Below are positions 38,001-47,881 of a stretch of 64,000 nucleotides of DNA, in pieces. The position numbers were made by a program, and so were the translations under genes. A model generated the notes under the pieces. That model had not been told where the DNA came from, searched no databases, and saw only the letters and a list, made by a program, of their open reading frames with translations. Position 1 is the first letter of the stretch. Every line of letters begins with the position of its first letter. The stretch spans positions 20,315,001-20,379,000 of the forward strand of contig CM069872.1 in NCBI GenBank assembly GCA_036172665.1, given 5' to 3'. Source of the stretch: Prosopocoilus inquinatus (taxonomy: Eukaryota; Arthropoda; Insecta; Coleoptera; Lucanidae).

Positions 38001-41000
38001 TCAGTTCTTGTATTTATTTCATTTTTTTTATGCAACTGCTTGAACAATGATAAAGAAATAGTTAATTTGAACTTTATTCTCATTTTCTCATAATCATTCC
38101 AGCTGGACTTAGGCCCTTTTTATTCTCTTTATATTCAATTGTTATGTCAATTAAAAATTCATAGCAATTGCTTTCCTATTTTCTAGCAAACGACAACGTA
38201 ATTTTAATTTTTTTTTAATTATTTTAATAAAGTTATTTAAATATTTTCAGAGTAAAGGAAAATAGGAATTAGTTTAATAGGAACATATTCAATTACTTTG
38301 AACACAAATAGAACATATTCATTGATTTATCATCTAACTGATATACAGGGTGTGGATAAAGTATGGAACAAAATTCATATTTCTGTTATCTTGGGTTTGA
38401 TGAAAAAATCCTGAAACAGGTCGATTTTAGTTTTGTCCCGTGCACTTTATGACATAGTGAATTTTATTCTGTGGCCATCTGATTGCACCCAGGTGTGACG
38501 TCATCAGTTTTTTCAAATGGTAACATCAGTTACCATTTCCCTTGTCGTTAAGTATTCCATTGTGCATACAACGGTATAAAAAGTTTGGTATCTTACATAA
38601 CAATTTTTTGGAGAAAAACACTTTCGAATTTAAAAAAATTGAAATTTTATTCCTATGATAAACTAACTAAACAAAATTATCAACAAATTAGATACGTCTG
38701 AGGTGTACCTCGGATTGTCTTCAATAGAGACATCGACCAGTCGACATAAGGGAAACAAAAAAACCCTATGCAGGCCTTACCGTTTGTTCCTAGAACCGAA
38801 TGATTTTTTAAATTTCCGATTAATGATGTTTTTTACAATTGAAAAACGCAAGTATCTATGGCGTAGACGAAAGTAATGTCAAAGTACTGTCAATTAGCTT
38901 ATAACCGTATATCAAGTACTGCACCTGAGTATTCGTTTTGACTAGAACGGAAATTTGGTAGCGTTGAAAGTGAATCACGAAAATGGCTTATTTGAGCGAA
39001 CAAGACAGAATTCAAATTCTTATTATGGTTGGCTTTGGTGATAAAATACGTAGCCATGAAGAAGCCTGTCAATTGTTCAATGCAATGCAAAATTGTGGCA
39101 AAATTCGCAGAAACTGGCAGTGTGAAAGACAGACCCAAACAAGGTCGTCCAAGAACTGAAGGTACTAGGCTGAACATTCTCTTGGAAGTTCAAAACAACC
39201 TCCACACTTCAACAAGAAACATTGCCAGAGATAATGCAGTCGACTTTTCCACAGTCGCAAAGTACTTGAAGAAGGAAAAACTTCATCCATATAAAGTCCA
39301 TCTCGTTCAGGAACTGAATGAAGATGACTTCGACCGTCGAAACGAGTTCTGTGAACAATTGATGCTACGATACGATGAGAATCCCGAATTTCTCAGTAAT
39401 GTGCTTTTTAGCGACGAAGCAGCTTTTAAAATAAACGGTCAGGTGAATCGCCATAATTGTAGATATTGGTCGGGCGAAAATCCTCGATGGGTTCGGGAGG
39501 GTCACACCCAAACCCAACAAAAAGTTAATGTGTGGGCGGGAATAATAGGAGATCGCATTGTGGGACCTGTCTTTCTCGAGGGAAATTTAAACGTTGAAAG
39601 ATATGTACATTTTCTAAGATTTGACCTCGTGCCAGCATTGGTAATACTGTTTCCGGACGAAGCTAATCCTGATGCGCCTCATCCCAGAATCTGGTTCCAA
39701 CAAGATGGAGCACCTCCAAATTTTGGCCAGCATGTTCGCAGGTATCTCGACGAAATTTTCCCAGGGAGATGGATAGGAAGAAGTGGAACAATTGACTGGC
39801 CTGCCCGCTCGCCAGATCTCACCCCATTTGATTTTTTTTCTATGGGGTCATGTGAAATCAAAGGTGTACACAAATAAGCCACATGACTTGGATGACCTGA
39901 AAACTCGCATTTACGAGGAAATTCGCAATATTGACCCAGAGACAATACGACGTTCCGTAGAAAGTGTGTACGTCCGTCTTGGCCAATGTCAAATGGCCAA
40001 CGGTGGATAGTTTGAACACCTCCGTTGATATTTTATCTAATTTGTTGATGACTTTTTATTAGTTTATCATTTTTTGATTAGTTTATCATAGGAATAAAAT
40101 TTTAATTTTTTTAAATTCGAAAGTGTTTTTCTCCAAAAAATTGTTATGTAAGATACCAAACTTTTTATACCGTTGTATGCACAATGGAATACTTAACGAC
40201 AAGGGAAATGGTAACTGATGTTACCATTTGAAAAAACTGATGACGTCACACCTGGATGCAATCAGATGGCTACAGAATGAAATTCACTGTCATAAAATGC
40301 ACGGGACAAAACTAAAATCGACCTGTTTCAGGATTTTTTCATCAAACCCAAGATAACAGAAATATGAATTTTGTTCCATACTTTATCCACACCCTGTAGA
40401 AAAACCGAACGGAAAGGCTAAATAACGTTAATATTGAAAGAAAAAATATATATTTCATTGCTATCTCGCGATTTCTTCAGTTTAGACAAAAACATACAGG
40501 GTGTTCTATTTGAAAATTTTGAGAAAAATTAACTTTTTCAAAACTCAACACCCTGTACACATAATAACTAATAGAATGAATCGATTGTGAAATTTGTGTT
40601 GGTGAGATATTGCATTGACTACCTACAAAAATTCTCGACGAAATGTAAATAAATAACCAAACTATAAGAGCTCAAAGTAGAGTAATTTTTTACACGCTAT
40701 CATTAATATCTTAAAAACTGTTACATAGAACTTCCGAATTTTTTTGTTATTTACCTACTCGTTATGTGTATTTTCGAAATATGTAAAATATACTGGGTGT
40801 TCCATTTAAAAAAATATAACTTTGGTGTGGCTATCAATTACTGAACATCCTGTATAGCCAAAAATAATTTTAGAAAATAGAGCTAACTGAGTTACACCTC
40901 AGCTCGTTTGAATTTTTTTTTATCTTTAGGCGGTAGAGAAGACTGCGGCACTCGGTGGAGATCCTGTAGAAGCCCATCTACTATTGGTCCTAAATTGTTC

Positions 41001-43053
41001 AATTTGCTGCCGCCTCATTTAAAAGCTTTACCTAATTACAACTGTTTTAAAATGTGATTAAAAGAAAAGCTACTCGATAATTCTATTTATTCTCTTGAAG
41101 AATTTGAAATGTTAATGGCATCGTTGTGATATCTGTTTCCCCAAACATAAAACAATGTAAAATGTAGCTGTGATAATATTTGTGATGGGTCAAATTTTAA
41201 TTGAAAATGTTCAAATTTTAATATGTATTAAACTATAATTAACATCTGAAATTTATACTATGTATACATGGGACCAATAAAAATTATTATTATTATTAAC
41301 TCGGTAAATACTAAAAATAAGTAAGTATAATATATCATTTTTATCGCCTCTTCAAGGGTTAACCGAAACCGCAATAAAATACATAGTGTTCCATTTAAAA
41401 AATAATAAGTTAGGTTTGTAATTTATTAAATGAACAGCCTGTATATTTGAAAATAATTTTAAATTATTCGGAATGAAAACCTACGCAACTTTTGGTTAAG
41501 ACCTTTTCTTGATAAAATGAATTTAAAGGGCCATTATTGGACTTTTCCAGAGGTTTGGGACACCTGTATATTGCCACGTTGACCAAGGCATTTTTAGTGT
41601 TTTACTAATTATCCTCTAATTTTGCGGCCAAGTTTAATTAATGCTTTAACTGTTTTAGACAAAGGTGTCGTTATACATTTATTGTAGTTACCTTTCCATG
41701 AGATATGCTCCGAGTGCAGGAGAGATAACCATACTTGCAGCAAACGTAGCACTAACAAGACCATACGCAAGTGATCGTTCTTTCTCCTCAGTGACATCGG
41801 CAACATAAGCGAAGACCACGCTAAAAGTGACGGCAAACACCCCCGAAATACTGATCATGGCGAAAAACCAGAACGTGTTGATGGTCATCAACGGTATAGG
41901 CAGGCATGTAAAGAATACTGTGATGAGGAGAAACAGCTTGCGACCACACACATCCGACAGAGCCCCGACCAGCGGCGCACTCAGGAACGACAGGATTCCC
42001 TTGATGCCCATGACAAGGCCATTCATAAGGAATGTGTGGTCGGGGAAGGTGGTATTTAACACAGATATAACAGGCATCGTCAGGAGACCCCATGCAAAAA
42101 ACTCCAAGAAGATTACCACCAAAGCATGATAGAGGCTCGGCAACCCGAAACCGGATGTCTGAAAAACATAACATGCAATTAGATGAAGGTCATTAATTAA
42201 TGGCAATTAAATGCACGAATGTAACTTCCTGTTCAATTATATGATTGTGAGGCTATGCGGCTACAATAGGTGCTCTAAACAATGACCATTCCAACACAGA
42301 TAAATAAGTAAACAACGAAAATATTTGCGAATACACCTACTTGAAGTGTTGAGTCAACGATTATTAATCACGTATTTTACTTTTTATCGGTTATATATTA
42401 TACTGACGCATAATATGTTACGGTGGTGTTACTCTTGATAAGCTGCGGACAACAATACATTATAATCCACTCACAATAATATAATTACTGTAAATCTTCT
42501 TAATTCGCCTTGGCTTCCAAAAGTATTTTTTGCAAAGATAGTAAACCACAAACATACACATCACATACGCATAGCAGCAGGCAATGACATATCCCTGGCA
42601 TCTTCTCTTCACACACATCAGATAAGACTGTTTGGTTTTGATACGTGTGTACGTACATACTACCTGGTCATTGCCAAATCATGATAATAACTTTGTTAGA
42701 TAACAAGCCCTATAAAGCTGCACATATTAATCGTATTATTTCATCGTCCGCAGCAAAACTTTGTATGAATTACATTCGGTCCCCCCTATCAGATTGATGG
42801 GGCACTTGAGATTGTAAAAAACCACGACGTGTGATAATAAACGTTATCAGTTAAAGGTGACTCAACTAGAACTTCCGATCATGACGCCCCGAATAATAAC
42901 TGGCGTGCGCCCATCAAAATACGAATTCTTTTGCGTGGACAAGCAGACATGAACGTCAAATTTGACACTTACCGTAACAACGGCATCCTTAGCGATCGAC
43001 TTCCTGGACCGAATTACGATGCCTGCTACTCTCTTTGACGACTTGCTCTTCAT
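25920..43053 (-). CDS. Mfsd14: Major facilitator superfamily transporter MFSD14 (hippocampus abundant transcript 1 type), complete
   Basis: Seven coding exons (43053-42973, 42158-41692, 31141-31045, 30992-30491, 26457-26309, 26241-26145, 26026-25920) join in phase to 1500 bases, a 499-residue protein against about 490 in vertebrate MFSD14A. It is a predicted 12-helix membrane protein of the MFS fold. The loop after helix 2 carries the MFS motif A as GALSDVCGRK (about 92-101). Other hallmarks include FLEFFAWGLLTMP, VFAVTFSVVFAYVAD, PISWEQADPFASLRNVGQD, YLPEAGQYS, GMRGLCNGLGP and LVPGPPFVFG. Family members sit in endosomal or ER membranes and their substrate is not established. Start ATG 43053 was chosen over upstream non-ATG codons. 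Introns 2 (10.5 kb) and 4 (4.0 kb) are swollen by transposons. The gene is head-to-head with tweek. Confidence 0.96.
26145..26241 (-). CDS. Mfsd14: Mfsd14 coding exon 6
   Basis: Residues 433-464, LVPGPPFVFGAFLVICALL (helix 12) to NAPDS. The intron before it is only 67 bp. The donor is GTGCGT. Confidence 0.93.
26309..26457 (-). CDS. Mfsd14: Mfsd14 coding exon 5
   Basis: Residues 383-432, MVTGMRGLCNGLGP then helix 11 (FGLIFYIFHV). The acceptor is TTTGCAG and the donor CAG|GTTTGT. Confidence 0.94.
26868..27130. repeat. 265-bp dispersed repeat, copy 1
   Basis: Matches 51205-51480 in the same orientation, from a GTAATGGATTTTGCAAAC type start to TCACTCCAAGTAATTAC. No terminal repeats are evident. 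Confidence 0.6.
28985..29815. mobile_element. Deleted derivative of the long-TIR mariner at 32.2 kb
   Basis: 28990-29120 matches the inner TIR of the 32.2-34.5 kb element (ATATCACACTTAATAGTTGATA). 29725-29815 matches its outer end (CTTACGGTTTAGGAGATCCC). The transposase is absent and a family B copy is inserted between. Confidence 0.6.
29300..29602. repeat. Family B copy (one end missing)
   Basis: This copy is very close to 55305-55612. It begins CGGGTGTCCCGTGCCATG and ends near TTTTTCAATCTAGAA. It is inserted within an older mariner-end derivative in Mfsd14 intron 4. Confidence 0.65.
30491..30992 (-). CDS. Mfsd14: Mfsd14 coding exon 4
   Basis: Residues 216-382, beginning VRVSPISWEQADPF and ending RQGVVQ plus the first base of a Gly codon before GTAAAT. 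It covers the central loop and helices 7-10. Confidence 0.96.
31045..31141 (-). CDS. Mfsd14: Mfsd14 coding exon 3
   Basis: Residues 183-215, helix 6 (SMSVVVALATAIAILDVFFI) followed by AVPESLSEK. The acceptor is GTTTTAG and the donor GTGAGT. The exon joins exon 2 across a 10.5-kb intron. Confidence 0.93.
31879..32114. mobile_element. Family A copy, single degenerate unit
   Basis: AAATTTAAC flanks the copy at 31879-31887 and 32106-32114. The interior runs from a GATAAAACAGCGAC end to a GATTTGCAACAAAATTTT end. It lies inside Mfsd14 intron 2. Confidence 0.6.
32218..34455. mobile_element. Long-TIR mariner-type transposon 1
   Basis: Inverted ends ACCGGTTGTTTCAAATTG (32218) and CAATTTGAAACAGCCGGT (ending 34454) sit next to TA. 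The arms extend inward for roughly 450 bp, with local differences, through a TGAAACGTTTCGTTTCTCCG block and AACAATTAAGTGTAATATAC. The element carries one transposase gene on the minus strand. Confidence 0.85.
32875..33929 (-). pseudogene. Mariner-type transposase 1, one frameshift
   Basis: The frame from ATG 33929 is open for 293 codons. A DUF4817-type helix-turn-helix (EKVDMLEIYFKCNRNIRRAR) is followed by a second DNA-binding domain and a catalytic domain with ILWSDEANF, WFQNDGAPAH and RSPDLSPLDF. By my count 36 residues separate the last two Asp. The frame then shifts in a T run within DFFLWG and the C-terminus continues in another frame to a stop at 32875. It is otherwise intact, so this is a recently active copy. 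Confidence 0.9.
34519..36044. mobile_element. Inverted-repeat element with possible TACTTA target duplication
   Basis: GAGTAAAGTC at 34519 faces GACTTTACTC ending at 36044. TACTTA occurs at 34513-34518 and 36045-36050. A family E copy lies inside at its right side. No coding sequence. Confidence 0.5.
35073..36030. mobile_element. Family E TA-target MITE, copy 1
   Basis: CCGGGTGGATAGTTTC and AAACCCGAACATAGCA at the left are inverted at the right (TGCTATGTTCGGGTTT to CCACCTGG), flanked by TATA. Length is about 955 bp, non-coding. Confidence 0.7.
36855..37720. mobile_element. Family E TA-target MITE, copy 2
   Basis: Ends are CCGGTTGGAAAGTTT and AAACTTTCCACCCGG. The flanking family D sequence compared with the uninterrupted 16.02-kb copy shows insertion at a TA. 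A hydrophobic open frame at 37107-37349 is not supported in copy 1. Confidence 0.75.
38346..40396. mobile_element. Long-TIR mariner-type transposon 2
   Basis: TA|CAGGGTGTGGATAAAG at 38344 and CTTTATCCACACCCTG|TA at 40398. The inverted arms are about 345 bp and nearly identical. The element is 2.05 kb with a single transposase on the plus strand. Confidence 0.9.
38983..40010 (+). pseudogene. Mariner-type transposase 2, frameshifted
   Basis: The N-terminus starts MAYLSEQDRIQILIMVGFGD at 38983, then a frame change or small deletion near 39085 removes part of the first DNA-binding domain. The main frame (39029-39877) has VLFSDEAAF, WFQQDGAP and ARSPDLTPFDF, again with 36 residues between the last two Asp. 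One extra T in the T run of DFFLWG shifts the frame, and the C-terminus continues to NGG and a stop at 40010. It is not functional as read. Confidence 0.9.
40494..40860. repeat. Short inverted-end repeat with GGGTGTTC module
   Basis: CAGGGTGTTCTATTTGAAAA (40498), CAACACCCTGTA (40545) and CTGGGTGTTCCATTTAAAA (40793) are arranged among AT-rich filler. The element boundaries are unclear. Confidence 0.35.
40929..41298 (+). pseudogene. LINE 3' end (CR1/jockey-like) with (ATT)n tail
   Basis: From 40986 a frame reads GPKLFNLLPPHLKALP then, after one stop, LKEKLLDNSIYSLEEFE. This is the C-terminal signature of CR1/jockey-group reverse transcriptase proteins. The tail ends CCAATAAAA(ATT)n at 41282-41298. 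It was inserted into the right arm of family D. Confidence 0.7.
41692..42158 (-). CDS. Mfsd14: Mfsd14 coding exon 2
   Basis: Residues 28-182, helices 1-5, with MFS motif A. The acceptor is TTTTTCAG. The donor AAG|GTAACT splits an Arg codon after AYLME. Confidence 0.96.
42159..42972. other. Mfsd14 intron 1
   Basis: This is the intron between exons 1 and 2. I see nothing repetitive or coding. Confidence 0.5.
42973..43053 (-). CDS. Mfsd14: Mfsd14 coding exon 1
   Basis: Residues 1-27, a basic cytosolic tail (MKSKSSKRVAGIVIRSRKS...). The exon ends ACG|GTAAGT in phase 0. Confidence 0.85.
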
Positions 43054-43702
43054 AATGCGCGTCCGTGCGCCAGCCAAATGCTTGCCACGCTTTTATATCA
43101 CCTTCAACTGAAACATTTCCTTGGTCTCTTATTGACAGATAAAGTTCCACCATAACCTTGTCAGGCTAGTCAGTTACTAAGAAAATGCAGCGCCGCCAAC
43201 GTAACGGCGTGAAATAAACTGGTTCGTCCTAGAATTGCTAGAAATCATTTAATTAGCGTTACTTAAATAATTAATTAGCGATATTTGGCGTCACGAAATT
43301 TAATGTGGAATAATTTAATTACTGTAGCTACCATTCGTAAGTGTTTATTCAAATAACTTGAACTTGATATATTAGGTAGGAAGGCCTATTCGTACACCAG
43401 CCTCCTTAGATTATATAAAAGAGAGAATATCTTACGTCGTATGAACACATGAACGACCGCAGTTTCCAGAAAAGACCAAATCAAGGACACTTCGCATTAC
43501 ACAAACGTATGAATTTCGATGTTTTTGTTATAATAGTGAATGAAACATATACTGACAGTTTATAGAAACAATGTGCATTGTGTAGCAAAGCCGGCCCGAG
43601 AAGAAGGAGCTCGACAAACACGTTGCAGCCAAAGTGAATTTCGATGTTTTTGTTGTAATTGTGAATAAAACAGATACTAATAGTTTATTTGTATAAACTA
43701 GT
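43054..43702. other. Mfsd14 5' flank with a small tandem duplication
   Basis: This is presumed promoter and 5'UTR sequence. A segment of about 57 bp at 43511-43568 is repeated imperfectly at 43636-43691 (AATTTCGATGTTTTTGTT core). Confidence 0.5.
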
Positions 43703-44185
43703 GTTGCGAGTCGCTAAAATTACCACGTTACCTTACGGTAAATTTCCAATGTTACCGGTAAGGTAACATTCATTTGTTACCGTTTGTCTGTCATCAAAAT
43801 AACGTGATTTCGAGTTGCATACTTGCAAAATTCAAGTAAGCCAATGAAAGAAATATTTTTGATTACTTGGAAAAAACGTAAATACTAAAAAAAGGAAATA
43901 AATATTTCATAACCTAAAATGACTTTCGTTTACACATGAGTTTATTTAGTGGAAATACATAATATTAAACACTGTTAAGCTGATTTTTAACAAAAACCAA
44001 AAATGTAATGTGTACTCGGTATCAAATTAATCAGAAAATTGAGTAGAAATCACATTTTTAATTAAAAGTGTAATTGGTAACTTCGGCGCTAGACGTCGCC
44101 ACTTGAGCTGTAATTGGTAATATTACGGTAACACTACCGGTAAGGTAACATTAAAAATAAATTACCGGTAACGTAACAACACTAG
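43703..44185. mobile_element. hAT-like element ends
   Basis: AGTGTTGCGAGTCGC at 43703 and a looser inverted end CAACACTAG at 44185 enclose GGTAAGGTAACATT-type repeats. The AGTGTTG terminus resembles hAT elements. An 8-bp duplication is not seen. Confidence 0.45.
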
Positions 44186-44409
44186 TATTCATAGTACTTC
44201 CTCAAGGCTTGAGGATTAATCTTCATGTTGCCAACTGTAAGAGACAGAAATTAGTTACCTACAAGATTAAAATGTCCGTATTTATATTGCTTTTACAGGG
44301 ATTTCCCTTCCTAAGTAAGGGCGAGTTGAAAATTCACGTATTTATCTGTTGCGATGGCGCCACTATTCTACGAGCGCTTTTTTACGCGCCTTTTTAATTT
44401 AAATAATTC

Positions 44410-44552
44410 TTTAGGTTTTTTTCTCCATACATTAATTTAAGTAATACGTTATATTCTGCAAAGGCTCTAATATGCCGTAGTATACATTATAAGTCTTTAC
44501 AAAACATAACATATTACCTAAATGAATGTATGGAGAAGAAAACCTAAAGAAT
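44410..44552. mobile_element. Hairpin MITE
   Basis: TCTTTAGGTTTTTTTCTCC at the left faces GGAGAAGAAAACCTAAAGA at the right. Confidence 0.55.
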
Positions 44553-45700
44553 CGGAAAACCGTGCTTAAATTATGATATTTACTAGATTTTAAGTTAATA
44601 AAACAAACCACACATTATTTTCAAATTACTATTTTTAATTGCAAAGGTAGCTGCAAGTAATAACACATTATTTGTACATTGTCATTCATGAAGTTCATAA
44701 TCTATGGAAATGCTTTCAAAATTGCAATTCAATACATTCTTTCTTTATCCGTACACATTATTTTTGACTTTAAGTGTGAATATCTTCAAAATTACTGCAA
44801 AGTAAATTTTTTTTTTTTAACAATTTTTATTCAGAATACTGTACTTTGACCACCTTTAAATTTTATAAATCAGCTAATAACTCCCACATAATAATACTTG
44901 TTACACTTTAATAAAATTATTTACAGTGATTGTTTCATAGTTGTGGCTCCTACCTTCTGCACTTTCATTTCTATTAAAATGATGAATTGCCTCGGTAGGT
45001 AATACGAAGTACGATACAGGCTAAAGTCTCCATATTAATTTAATCTTCCTGCATTCATGTCCTGGATACACATATCTGTAACAATTTTTATTTTACTGCC
45101 ATTGTTAATTTGGTAAAATAAAAACCTTCTTATGGATTATTATGATGCTAACAGTAATGCTAACCTTTCATCAGTGTGACACATACACATCTTGCATGGA
45201 AATTGTCACAGGGCTTCGTTACCTAAATTAGCGGCCCCAATTTCAAATTGAAAGAAATTTGGTCTGATTGGAACATGAATTGCATCCAATAACTACACAT
45301 TTAAATCTTCTTTTGCAGATCTTGCGAGGTCCATTTTTCTCAAACTCTGTTTATAAGTTTATAATGGAGACTATTCTCTGGTCACAAAAAACAATTTAAT
45401 CATCAACAATGTTTATTTAACGGACAATTTGATTTAACCCATTATATTTGTGCCAGTTCTTTATTTTACTTAAACGATCACAATCACCACCATCACTAAA
45501 GCAATTGACATTGACAACATGTGACATTTCATTCGCGCCAAATTTATAATTACTCCTAGCGCCATCTCTGCGGATAAATAAGTTACAAAAACAGCCTTGA
45601 TAAAAATTATCAATTGCCAATAAACCTCTCTCCTGCCATTTCGTTCATTGATTTACTTAAATTTTGCAAGTATGTCACTGGAAATTACATTATTTTGACA
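44553..45700. other. AT-rich spacer
   Basis: No gene is recognised. This may be the interior of a hAT-like element or host intergenic sequence. Confidence 0.35.
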
Positions 45701-45701
45701 A

Positions 45702-45800
45702 CAGGGGTAACAAACGGTAACAAATGAATGTTACCTTACCGGTGACATTGGAAATTTACCGTAAGGTAATGTGGTAATTTTAACGACTCACAACACTACC
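45702..45800. mobile_element. hAT-like terminal sequence
   Basis: An inverted, closely matching copy of 43703-43790, ending CGACTCACAACACTA. The pair may bound a 2.1-kb element (43703-45800). Fragments of the same end occur at 12051-12090 and 23545-23610. Confidence 0.5.
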
Positions 45801-46090
45801 TAAAAATAAGAATACTTATGAATTAAGTACGGTTTTATTTATAAAATAAATTAGTAGATATTTTCTGTGACTCAGGTCGTTATACACTGTGATTATTATT
45901 CACTTAAAAACTTTATTATCTGCTAATTTAGTATATGACTGTAGGAAACTTCCAGCTGTCATCAATGTTTTGACGTTGGCGCGAAACAGGAAATCAATAT
46001 GGCGGCAAATTTGCGGTACTTTAGGTGTTCTCCCGTTAGCTCCGAACTTTGCGTTTCAAGCACACGAGTTTTAAACGCGTGACCTTCATG

Positions 46091-47185
46091 TATAAACTTA
46101 TGATGAACAGATAAAATAGCGACATCTTACTATCGCTTTTTGACCTGACATTGCAGTAGGATAGACAAATTGAAGCGGGATTTGCTCCTAATAAGTCCCC
46201 CATGCAAGGCGGCCATGCTTGCTGTCAAAGCATAATGAAAGTTTTTAGAAAAATTTTGTGCAAATCGTTTTTGATTGCAGTGAAAACCTCGAGCAGCCTC
46301 TGGACAGCTGTTTCAGCCCTGCTTGGGGCTTCTTCAGCAGAGACGTAGCTCGACATTCCCACTGCAGACCAAAAACGACTTGCCCAATTTATTCGCAATT
46401 GCGATGTAAGAATGATGAACAGATAAAATAGCGACATCTTACTATCGCTTTTTGACCTGACATTGCAGTAGGATAGACAAATTGAAGCGGGATTTGCTCC
46501 TAATAAGTCCCCCATGCAAGGCGGCCATGCTTGCTGTCAAAGCATAATGAAAGTTTTTAGAAAAATTTTGTGCAAATCGTTTTTGATTGCAGTGAAAACC
46601 TCGAGCAGCCTCTGGACAGCTGTTTCAGCCCTGCTTGGGGCTTCTTCAGCGGAGACGTAGCTCGACATTCCCACTGCAGACCAAAAACGACTTGCCCAAT
46701 TTATTCGCAATTGCGATGTAAGAATGATGAACAGATAAAATAGCGACATCTTACTATCGCTTTTTGACCTGACATTGCAGCAGGATAGACAAATTGAAGC
46801 GGGATTTGCTCCTAATAAGTCCCCCATGCAAGGCGGCCATGCTTGTTGTCAAAGCATAATGAAAGTTTTTAGAAAAATTTTGTGCAAATCGCATGGCCGC
46901 CTTGCATGGGGGACTTATTAGGAGCAAATCCCGCTTCAATTTGTCTATCCTACTGCAATGTCAGGTCAAAAAGCGATAGTAAGATGTCGCTATTTTATCT
47001 GTTCATCATTCTTACATCGCAATTGCGAATAAATTGGGCAAGTCGTTTTTGGTCTGCAGTGGGAATGTCGAGCTACGTCTCTGCTGAAGAAGCCCCAAGC
47101 AGGGCTGAAACAGCTGTCCAGAGGCTGCTCAAGGTTTTCACTGCAATCAAAAACGATTTGCACAAAATTTTTCTATAAACTTATG
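46091..47185. mobile_element. Family A foldback element with 12-bp target duplication
   Basis: The direct repeat TATAAACTTATG occurs at 46091-46102 and 47174-47185. Between them lie two and a half direct copies of a 312-bp unit (46103-46890), then an inverted stretch (46890-47173). The left end reads inward ATGAACAGATAAAATAG; the right end, read inward, is AGAAAAATTTTGTGC. No transposase is seen. Confidence 0.75.
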
Positions 47186-47652
47186 GAAAGTTGTCTAATT
47201 GGTATGTGCGCTTCGCGCTCTTTAATACTTTTGGGCTTGTTTGGGTGCACAAATTGTGTAACGGGAAAAGAGCTTTTGATAGATTTGCTGAAAATTAAGA
47301 CGGGCACTCGTCGAAGCGCGTTCTCCCTGCTCTGTATCTCTGGGTGCTGTTTGCTTTTCTAGTACTTTTCACTTTTTCGCGTAGAGCCTTTTGTTACTTC
47401 TATTGTGGCATCCCTGCATCTAATGTTTATTATTGATCCCCATTCCCCAATTTTATCATCTGTCATCGTTGTTCACGATATGAAGTGTCAAATTCCACTT
47501 TTTTCACGCATTTTTTCCGTAACACTTAAACATTGCCATCTGAAAGGTGCAAAAAGTGATGGCGGTGCTAATTTCAAGCCTCAATCCCTCACATCAAGTC
47601 GTTAACACGTAAAAATCGCTGTTCGGTACACAAATCTAAATTCTAGTGAACC
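47186..47652. other. tweek 5' flank
   Basis: This non-repetitive stretch between the family A array and the ATG is the presumed tweek promoter and 5'UTR. I see no TATA box or other gene. Confidence 0.4.
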
Positions 47653-47881
47653 ATGGATTCGACAAATTCCTACGAATTCCAAGCATGGGGCGGCAACATT
47701 TCTAGTCACGTCAACTTGGAAGATTTAAAAATGGATTCGAATTTTGCGATGCTGTTGTGCAGCCTTATTTTTGCCATGTCTTGGGTCATATATATCACTT
47801 ACTATAATTCAAGACTTGTCGGGTATATCATCACAAAAATAGCAAATAGATTACTAATTAAAAACGGCTACTTCAAAATAG
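47653..47881 (+). CDS. tweek: tweek coding exon 1
   Basis: Residues 1-76, with the N-terminal transmembrane anchor at about 31-51 followed by YITYYNSRLVGYII. ATG context is CACC-like (AACCATGG). The donor GGTACG leaves one base of Gly. Confidence 0.92.

Larger units (their letters stand above)
31499..41566. mobile_element. Family D element with nested insertions, filling Mfsd14 intron 2
   Basis: Inverted ends CAGGTGTCCCAAACCTCTGG (31499) and CCAGAGGTTTGGGACACCTG (ending 41566) are flanked by TA on both sides. Family D body is traceable at 34456-34518, 36051-36854, 37720-38070 and 41299-41566. A transposase relic remains at about 36560-36830 (GGTTACCGGATTTATC encodes LPDL). All other segments are later insertions. 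Confidence 0.65.

Noticed and set aside
41827..42129. 100-codon plus-strand open frame
   Set aside because: Antisense shadow of Mfsd14 exon 2.
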